Below are positions 6,225-10,420 of a stretch of 22,426 bases of DNA, piece by piece (the stretch's first letter is position 1; each line of letters starts with the position of its first letter). The DNA lies in IMG/VR virus record IMGVR_UViG_3300046328_000462, positions 1 to 22,426 of that record; one strand, 5' to 3'. The notes beneath the pieces were generated by a model. That model saw only the letters and a program-made list of their open reading frames with translations, did not search any database and was not told the origin of the DNA. Origin of the DNA: a virus. The translations under genes and the position numbers were made by a program.

Positions 6225-6686
6225 TTATTGGTTTAGTTTTTTGTGAGCTAAGTGGGCAAATGAACTACTGTTTTTTAAACAGTCAAAGAATAAAATGAAA
6301 TTTTTAAGTTTCATAGTATCTTCTGATTCTATACTGTCTTTTAAAATCTCTTTTGCTTCTTCAATAGTTACTTTCAACAAATCAAAATCTACTTGCTTAT
6401 CTGCTCTTTCTTGTTTTGTGCTAAATGGAGAATACTTTTCATTAATAGGGGTGATTAATTCTTTCTTTTTGTCAAGTAAAGATTGAAGAAAATCATCATT
6501 AAATGGAATATCATAATGGCAGCCCATATAAGCAGAAGTTTTTTTGATACTTTCAATGGTGTGGTCATTTCTTTCTATTTCCATACCAAGAATATTTGCT
6601 CTTATTAGGTCTGTATTATCAGTAACTCCTAACTCTTGTGCAAACATTAATGTAATAACATCAGATACTAAAAATGAATTTTTCAT
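6225..6686 (-). CDS. Hypothetical protein, 153 aa
   Basis: Soluble and mostly helical, with charged residues throughout. The N-terminus MKNSFLVSDVITLMFAQELG is followed by a long Lys/Glu-rich helical region (EEAKEILKDSIESEDTMKLK). No domain is recognised. An AAACTTTAAA element at 6692-6701 is only five bases before the ATG, the shortest spacing among the copies. The gene probably heads the leftward operon that includes the 74-, 135- and 106-residue genes, since only short gaps or overlaps separate them. Confidence 0.75.
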   Translation of the reverse strand: MKNSFLVSDVITLMFAQELGVTDNTDLIRANILGMEIERNDHTIESIKKTSAYMGCHYDIPFNDDFLQSLLDKKKELITPINEKYSPFSTKQERADKQVDFDLLKVTIEEAKEILKDSIESEDTMKLKNFILFFDCLKNSSSFAHLAHKKLNQ

Positions 6687-6691
6687 AAAAT

Positions 6692-6701
6692 TTTAAAGTT
6701 T
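6692..6701 (-). promoter_or_regulatory. Upstream AAACTTTAAA element
   Basis: Perfect copy, five bases before the ATG at 6686. Confidence 0.5.
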
Positions 6702-6762
6702 AGTTTAATTTCTTGGTAACTACACCTTGCTCTGTATTTCTACAGTCTTGTAAGAATCCCAT
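6700..6762 (-). CDS. Possible 20-residue micro-ORF
   Basis: A minus-strand frame from ATG at 6762 encodes MGFLQDCRNTEQGVVTKKLN and stops at 6700-6702, inside the regulatory element of the next gene. It occupies the only gap between the terminator at 6784-6807 and the 153-residue gene. It may be a leader peptide or chance; length alone gives little support. Confidence 0.2.
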   Translation of the reverse strand: MGFLQDCRNTEQGVVTKKLN

Positions 6763-6783
6763 ATCTAATTATTTAAGGTAAAT

Positions 6784-6807
6784 AAAGCCTCCTAAATAGA
6801 AGGCTTT
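6784..6807 (-). terminator. Probable Rho-independent terminator
   Basis: AAAGCCT (6784-6790) pairs with AGGCTTT (6801-6807) across a ten-base loop. On the minus strand the stem is followed by ATTTACC, a short T-run only. It lies 45 bases after the stop of the 49-residue gene at 6852, which fits termination of that leftward transcript. Confidence 0.55.
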
Positions 6808-6851
6808 AAGTGAATAATAATTGATTTGTCAGTATGCACTACTAATGAGAT

Positions 6852-7001
6852 TCATTTAACCTCAACAACAGTAATACTTTGAATGAATACTTGGACATCA
6901 TCAGCTTTGATAATGTCAATAACATCAGCTCTACAAGCAGCTTCAACTGTTGTGTGAGCAATAGTACCTTTGTACAAATAAACCACGAAGTAAACTTTCA
7001 T
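6852..7001 (-). CDS. Small protein, 49 aa
   Basis: A complete minus-strand frame from ATG at 7001 to TGA at 6852. The peptide begins MKVYFVVYLYKGTIAHTTVE and continues with AACRADVIDIIKADDVQVF, giving a strand-helix-strand pattern typical of small alpha/beta phage proteins. Its coding look is strong: no rare codons, good alternation and a terminator just behind. Upstream, TTAAGAGTTAAAAATT on the plus strand resembles the AAACTTTAAA element with one base missing. No function is known. Confidence 0.65.
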   Translation of the reverse strand: MKVYFVVYLYKGTIAHTTVEAACRADVIDIIKADDVQVFIQSITVVEVK

Positions 7002-7030
7002 TTGGGTAAAAATTAAGAGTTAAAAATTCA

Positions 7031-7059
7031 ATAAAAATAACAGACTATAACTGGTCTGT
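7031..7059 (-). terminator. Terminator-like hairpin ending the structured RNA
   Basis: ACAGAC (7040-7045) pairs with GTCTGT (7054-7059), and on the minus strand the stem is followed by TATTTTTATT. This fits a 3' end for leftward transcription of the structured region. The stem is only six base pairs, so strength is uncertain. The plus strand has no T-run after the hairpin. Confidence 0.45.
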
Positions 7060-7279
7060 AAGCAGCATCAACATATATTTTTGATGTTATTATGATGTAA
7101 CATCCTAAAGGCATTACCCTTTATTCTTTCGGAGAATAGCATTAATTGTAGCTTAAATTCAGCGAGCTTTATGTTTTCAGCAAAGCTACAATTACTCCTT
7201 ACTCAAATATAACAAGTTGATATTTGTTATATTATATACGCACACCTGTTTTGCAGGATTTCAAGATTGCATAATTCTA

Positions 7280-7368
7280 TGGTAGCAGATAAAGGAATTG
7301 AACCTCTTTTATACCACCCCTCACTATACTATTGTGATTAACTCTTTATGAGGAGTTCAGGAACTGCT
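7280..7368 (-). ncRNA. tRNA-like element with CCA end
   Basis: Read on the minus strand, 89 bases fold into four arms. The acceptor is AGCAG/CTGCT (7364-7368 with 7284-7288, two more pairs possible with one mismatch), followed by A and CCA at 7280-7283. The T-arm has a canonical TTCAATT loop (7296-7302) on a five-pair stem that needs a G-U pair. There is a D-like arm AACTC/GAGTT and an anticodon-like arm TCAC/GTGA. Unusual points: the D-like loop lacks the conserved GG, position 8 is C, and the anticodon loop is nine bases unless a mismatch is allowed. It is either a divergent or decaying tRNA, or a tRNA mimic inside the larger RNA. Confidence 0.4.
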
Positions 7369-7769
7369 ATTTAATGTTACCATATTTCTATGGTCTGCAC
7401 AATACAGTTATCAACTGCAAGCCGTGGTGATTAATTTATCCATAGTCTAAGAGTTTATGTTATTATCTCTTAGTTCAAACTATATAGTATTTCTACATAG
7501 TTCAAGCAAGTATCCAACTTGCTGCTTTCATTTGAGTTTCAGGATATTGTTTTTAGTGCGTTAGGGTAATTACATCATTTAAGACAACCTATTCTAAACT
7601 ACTAAAACAAATTAATTTAAAGTATATTCCAACTTTATTTCATTCCTAACTCAAATTTATCTCATTTAAGGGCTTACACTCTATATTTCTATGAGTATTA
7701 ATTGTTAATTTTATAGAAATATAACAAAAAGAAAATAGCCTTAACTTATATAGCTAATACTATTCAATA

Positions 7770-7913
7770 TTACTTTAAGGATTTTAACTGCCAGTCTTTA
7801 AATGACTTGTAGTCAGCAGAATATACTTGTTGTCCAAAAAGAAATAATACCACAAGGTTTCCTTCTACTGTGTAGTCATTGAAAGAATATCCTTTAAATT
7901 CACGTATAAACAT
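7770..7913 (-). CDS. Small protein, 47 aa
   Basis: A complete minus-strand frame from ATG at 7913 to TAA at 7770. It encodes MFIREFKGYSFNDYTVEGNL followed by VVLFLFGQQVYSADYKSFKD, an alternation of aromatic, charged and hydrophobic residues that looks like a real small domain. It ends WQLKSLK. It lies between a terminator (7959-7980) and the structured non-coding region, so the RNA could be processed from its 3' untranslated region. Family and function unknown. Confidence 0.6.
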   Translation of the reverse strand: MFIREFKGYSFNDYTVEGNLVVLFLFGQQVYSADYKSFKDWQLKSLK

Positions 7914-7958
7914 TGTTATAAAATTTAGAAATTATGTTAAAAAACTAAGAAGAATATA

Positions 7959-7980
7959 TAAAGGGTATTTCTACCCTTTA
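7959..7980 (-). terminator. Probable terminator
   Basis: A nine-pair perfect hairpin, TAAAGGGTA / TACCCTTTA with TTTC loop, starts 12 bases after the stop of the 96-residue gene. On the minus strand it is followed by TATATTCTTCTT, only moderately T-rich. The G/C core of the stem stands out in this A/T-rich genome. Confidence 0.6.
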
Positions 7981-7991
7981 CCTTGTGAGCC

Positions 7992-8282
7992 TTAGCACTC
8001 ACAAGTAACAGACATATTGCCTTCAACAGAAGCTCTTTTGGTAACAACTTGAATGTCATTATCATCAACATCGGCAACATCTAATGCACCATCAAAACCA
8101 CAAAGGATTACTCCCCTGTTGCCTTCTGTGATTTTATCTTCAGTTCTCAACACAACCATTGCTGCTGCAACAGTAGTAGGCTTGTGCAAGCTACCATTGA
8201 TAACAGCAAAAATTTTTTCATCAGCAGCATTGATGAGAATGAAATTACCTTTGTCTTTGGACTTAATTAATTTAAGTTTCAT
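7992..8282 (-). CDS. Hypothetical protein, 96 aa
   Basis: From the ATG at 8282 the product begins MKLKLIKSKDKGNFILINAA and is strand-rich, with a small Ala/Val-rich middle (TTVAAAMVVLRTED) and a Cys at each of the last positions but one (TCEC). A start at 8309 (MMPPLNF) is open but unlikely, because it would be translated from the G-run region and the internal ATG has the typical A/T-rich leader (AAATTTTAATCC). It is the first leftward gene after the strand switch and is closed by its own terminator, so it may be expressed as a single-gene unit. Function unknown. Confidence 0.75.
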   Translation of the reverse strand: MKLKLIKSKDKGNFILINAADEKIFAVINGSLHKPTTVAAAMVVLRTEDKITEGNRGVILCGFDGALDVADVDDNDIQVVTKRASVEGNMSVTCEC

Positions 8283-8528
8283 TGGATTAAAATTTAGTGG
8301 GGGCATCATTACCCCTAAAACTAATGGGGGTGTCTTTGACTGGCTACTTAGACAACATAGAAATACACATCACAAAAAATAATATATAATTTTTATAGGG
8401 GGGTTATTTTTCTACACATATTTCACTAATTAAATTCATAAATCTATACATATATAATATTATTTTTTCATAACTTGTTAATAATTAGGATACTATATAA
8501 ATAGTTTCTACATTTGCAATATAATTAG
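8283..8528. other. Divergent strand-switch region with G-runs
   Basis: No gene is seen here. Leftward transcription must start on one side and rightward on the other. Runs of five or six G occur at 8299-8303, 8326-8330 and 8398-8403, striking in such an A/T-rich sequence. ACCCC (8311-8315) can pair with GGGGT (8327-8331), and TGTCT with AGACA makes a second hairpin at 8331-8355. A long A/T-rich tract follows at 8404-8500. These features suit a promoter/operator region and possibly a replication origin, but no iterons were found. Confidence 0.5.
8509..8516 (+). promoter_or_regulatory. Bacteroidota-type -7 box (TAnnTTTG) before the rightward genes
   Basis: TACATTTG matches the TAnnTTTG -7 consensus of Bacteroides sigma factor promoters. 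No clear -33 TTTG box lies at the expected spacing, although TTG occurs at 8475-8477. Transcription from it would begin at about 8523, only some nine bases before the AUA proposed as start of the first rightward gene. Confidence 0.4.
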
Positions 8529-8531
8529 AAA

Positions 8532-8999
8532 ATAAATAACTATTATGTACCTGAAATAGAAGAGTTCTATGTTGGGTTTGAATTTGAATGTAGACACCAT
8601 TTAAATTCTGAATTTAAACATACAAATATAACAGGAAATTGGGGTTGGAACTCTTTTATAGATATAGAAGAAGAAATAGATGCGGGAGGGATAAGAGTAA
8701 AATATCTTGATAAAGAAGATATGGAAGAATTACTAAATAGAAAGCAATTAAAAGGAAATGATGTAGAATTAAATTTACAAATGAAAATAACTGATGAGTT
8801 AATTTATGAGTTTGATTATAATACAGATACTAAATTATTAGACATACAAAAAATTGTATTATATGTAAATGGGTTAATGGATACTTGTGAATATTTATTT
8901 CAAGGAATTATAAAAAATAAATCAGAATTGAAAAAACTATTAATTCAGTTAAATATTTTAACATCTGCTAAAAATATAAACATTAATTCTATAAATTAG
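8532..8999 (+). CDS. YYxPE-family phage protein with non-standard start (first paralogue)
   Basis: The open frame begins after a TAG at 8526-8528 and is coding-like from its first codons: NNYYVPEIEEFYVGFEFE aligns with TDKYYTPEKEEFHIGFEYE of the next gene. Alignment puts the start at ATA (8532-8534), where the paralogue has ATG. No ATG, GTG or TTG occurs in frame until the ATG at 8721, which would remove 63 residues including the most conserved part. The C-terminal motif KNKSELKKL is also shared with the paralogue. The family is common in Bacteroidetes phages and its role is unknown. It may be a pseudogene with a lost start, or use AUA initiation. Confidence 0.6.
   Translation: MNNYYVPEIEEFYVGFEFECRHHLNSEFKHTNITGNWGWNSFIDIEEEIDAGGIRVKYLDKEDMEELLNRKQLKGNDVELNLQMKITDELIYEFDYNTDTKLLDIQKIVLYVNGLMDTCEYLFQGIIKNKSELKKLLIQLNILTSAKNININSIN
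8691..8722 (+). repeat. 32-base direct repeat, copy 1
   Basis: Identical to 9245-9276. It encodes the I-R-V-K-Y-L-D-K-E-D segment shared by the two paralogues, so it reflects duplication or gene conversion. Confidence 0.85.
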
Positions 9000-9002
9000 A
9001 GC

Positions 9003-9039
9003 AGAAGTAACCTTCTTGCCTTATTACCCATAAGGGCAA
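9003..9039 (+). other. Two hairpins between the paralogues
   Basis: AGAAG/CTTCT (9003-9007 with 9012-9016) and TTGCCTTAT/ATAAGGGCAA (9016-9024 with 9030-9039, one bulged G) follow directly after the stop of the first paralogue. There is no T-run on either strand, so an intrinsic terminator is doubtful; an RNA-stability or processing element is possible. Confidence 0.35.
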
Positions 9040-9088
9040 AAATAAGCATTTCTGACCACATTTCCAAATTATTTAACATTTTTAACAA

Positions 9089-9499
9089 ATGATTAACATG
9101 ACAGATAAATATTACACTCCAGAAAAAGAAGAATTTCATATTGGTTTTGAATATGAATTATTGTATTTAGAATGGGAAAAAAGAACTTGGCAATTTCATA
9201 ATTTCTCTGATGGAAGAATTAATGCTATGATAGCAGCTAATGTAATAAGAGTAAAATATCTTGATAAAGAAGATATTGAAAGTTTAGGTTGGAAACTTAA
9301 AATTATTGATTTAGGACAAGATACTTCTCCTTATCCTGATATATTTAGTAAAGATAGTGATGCAAGTTGGGGAAAATATTATGATGATGAAACCTATGGG
9401 TATAATATTGAACTATTAGGTAGTTTATATAGAATAAAGAATAAATCAGAATTAAAGAAATTATGTGGGTTTTTAAATATAGTAACAAATGACAAATAA
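9089..9499 (+). CDS. YYxPE-family phage protein (second paralogue), 136 aa
   Basis: Contains the pattern KYYTPEKEEFHIGFEYELLY and later RVKYLDKEDIESLGWK, which I recall from many small Bacteroidetes phage proteins of unknown function. The acidic middle and the C-terminal KNKSELKKL are shared with the gene before it. An internal ATG at 9098 (MTDKYY) matches the usual start of the family better than the ATG at 9089 (MINM). It ends 11 bases inside the start of the nuclease gene (overlap at 9489), so it is coupled to it. Role unknown. Confidence 0.8.
   Translation: MINMTDKYYTPEKEEFHIGFEYELLYLEWEKRTWQFHNFSDGRINAMIAANVIRVKYLDKEDIESLGWKLKIIDLGQDTSPYPDIFSKDSDASWGKYYDDETYGYNIELLGSLYRIKNKSELKKLCGFLNIVTNDK
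9245..9276 (+). repeat. 32-base direct repeat, copy 2
   Basis: Exact match to 8691-8722, in the same position of the paralogous gene. Confidence 0.85.
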
Positions 9500-10178
9500 A
9501 ACTAAAGGTACTATATTATTCAATGAAGAGTTACATACTTATACTAATACAGAAGAGAATACTAAATATAAGTCTGTTACTAAATGGATAGAAAACTATA
9601 AAGATAAATTTGTAGCTAACAGTACTAATACTGCTAAGACTATGAAGAATCTTAATATGACTTATGAAGAAGTAGTAGAATACTGGAGATTGAATAATGA
9701 AAGAAGTAAAATAAGAGGTACTTTTATTCATAAAGGGATAGAAGATTATTTATTAAATGGTACTGTAATTAGTCATCCAGAAATACCTTTTGACTATTTA
9801 GATAAGATTCTAAAGAAGAGAGGAACTAAATATGTAGAAGATATACTGTATAATCATAATCTAAAGTTAGCAGGACAAACTGATTTAATTATTGAGTATA
9901 AGAACTGTTTTGACATTTATGATTGGAAGACTAATGAGAAAGATTTGCATAAATGTTATATGAATAATAAACTTAAAATTCCATTTAATTATTTACCTGC
10001 AAGTTCTTATAGTGAATATTGTATTCAATTAGGAATATATAGTATATTTGCAGAAATGTATTATAAGAAACCTGTAAGAAATGCTTATATATTACATATT
10101 TATAATGGTTCTACAGAGATTAATATAACTAAAGATTGTAAGAAAGTAATAAAAACATTAAAAGAGATATGGAAATAA
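9489..10178 (+). CDS. PD-(D/E)XK superfamily nuclease (RecB/Cas4-like), 229 aa
   Basis: Catalytic pieces appear in the expected order: an N-terminal helix with H81 and E85 (RGTFIHKGIEDYL), a strand with D132 (LAGQTDLIIEY), then D145-W-K147 (FDIYDWKT), and Q180-L-G-I-Y184, the QxxxY motif of RecB-like nucleases. Together these define a metal-dependent exo- or endonuclease of the RecB/Cas4 type. Phage members process DNA ends in recombination and replication or degrade host DNA. No helicase or Fe-S cysteine cluster is fused. Overlaps of 11 bases upstream and 10 bases downstream place it in the rightward operon. Confidence 0.85.
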   Translation: MTNKTKGTILFNEELHTYTNTEENTKYKSVTKWIENYKDKFVANSTNTAKTMKNLNMTYEEVVEYWRLNNERSKIRGTFIHKGIEDYLLNGTVISHPEIPFDYLDKILKKRGTKYVEDILYNHNLKLAGQTDLIIEYKNCFDIYDWKTNEKDLHKCYMNNKLKIPFNYLPASSYSEYCIQLGIYSIFAEMYYKKPVRNAYILHIYNGSTEINITKDCKKVIKTLKEIWK

Positions 10179-10414
10179 TAAGAATATATATCCCTAAACC
10201 AATAATAGAATGGTTTTTAATTAGACACTATGATTTTAAATTATATGGAGTAAGAATACACAAAGATTCTGTATCTTATAATGAAGATGGTTATATGGAA
10301 ATAGAGTATTCAGGAGATAACCTTGAATATTGGCATACAGATTTAGAAGATAAACTTAAAAACTGCATGTATTTATTTAATCATCCTAAAAATATAAAAT
10401 ATAATAGAAATTAA
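10169..10414 (+). CDS. Hypothetical protein, 81 aa
   Basis: Small protein starting MEIIRIYIPKPIIEWFLIRH, with strands in its first third and an acidic middle (NEDGYMEIEYSGDNLEYWH). No motif is recognised. It overlaps the nuclease gene by ten bases and ends six bases before the phosphoesterase gene, so it belongs to the same transcript. It might be a partner of the nuclease, but nothing in the sequence shows this. Confidence 0.7.
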   Translation: MEIIRIYIPKPIIEWFLIRHYDFKLYGVRIHKDSVSYNEDGYMEIEYSGDNLEYWHTDLEDKLKNCMYLFNHPKNIKYNRN

Positions 10415-10420
10415 TAAATT

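Larger units (their letters stand above)
7028..7730 (-). ncRNA. Candidate large structured non-coding RNA (about 700 nt)
   Basis: From 7002 to 7769 neither strand holds a convincing gene; almost every minus-strand ATG meets a stop within ten codons. Instead there are many stems: 7083-7089/7098-7104 (7 bp), 7122-7127/7133-7138 (6), 7143-7154/7183-7194 (12), 7206-7215/7224-7233 (10), 7405-7409/7413-7417 (5), 7447-7453/7467-7473 (7), 7478-7483/7497-7502 (6), 7505-7510/7518-7523 (6), 7682-7692/7713-7723 (11). Two nested long-range helices also occur, 7530-7536/7650-7656 and 7561-7565/7645-7649. Minus-strand orientation is inferred from the flanking genes, from a G-U pair in the tRNA-like module and from a terminator-like hairpin at the low-coordinate end. 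Size, phage context and ornate folding recall GOLLD and ROOL RNAs, but I cannot show homology. Confidence 0.55.

Noticed and set aside
7028-7114. Minus-strand frame of 28 codons (starts MPLGCYIIITSKIYVDA)
   Set aside because: Looks somewhat protein-like but overlaps two perfect hairpins including the terminator-like one; kept as part of the RNA unless translation is shown.
7447-7523. Possible further tRNAs from TTCAAAC and TTCAAGC T-loop matches on the plus strand
   Set aside because: The flanking five bases do not pair as a T-stem and no acceptor stem or D-arm can be built.
7505-7523. Anticodon-arm-like hairpin (minus-strand loop TTGGATA)
   Set aside because: It has a T at position 33, but no D-arm, T-arm or acceptor stem is found around it.
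7028-7730. Group I intron or retron RNA
   Set aside because: No interrupted gene halves flank the region, no reverse transcriptase is present in the window and the core intron motifs were not found.
8053-8382. Plus-strand frame of 109 codons
   Set aside because: Antisense to the 96-residue gene; its sequence is Ser/Leu-rich as expected from reading that gene backwards.
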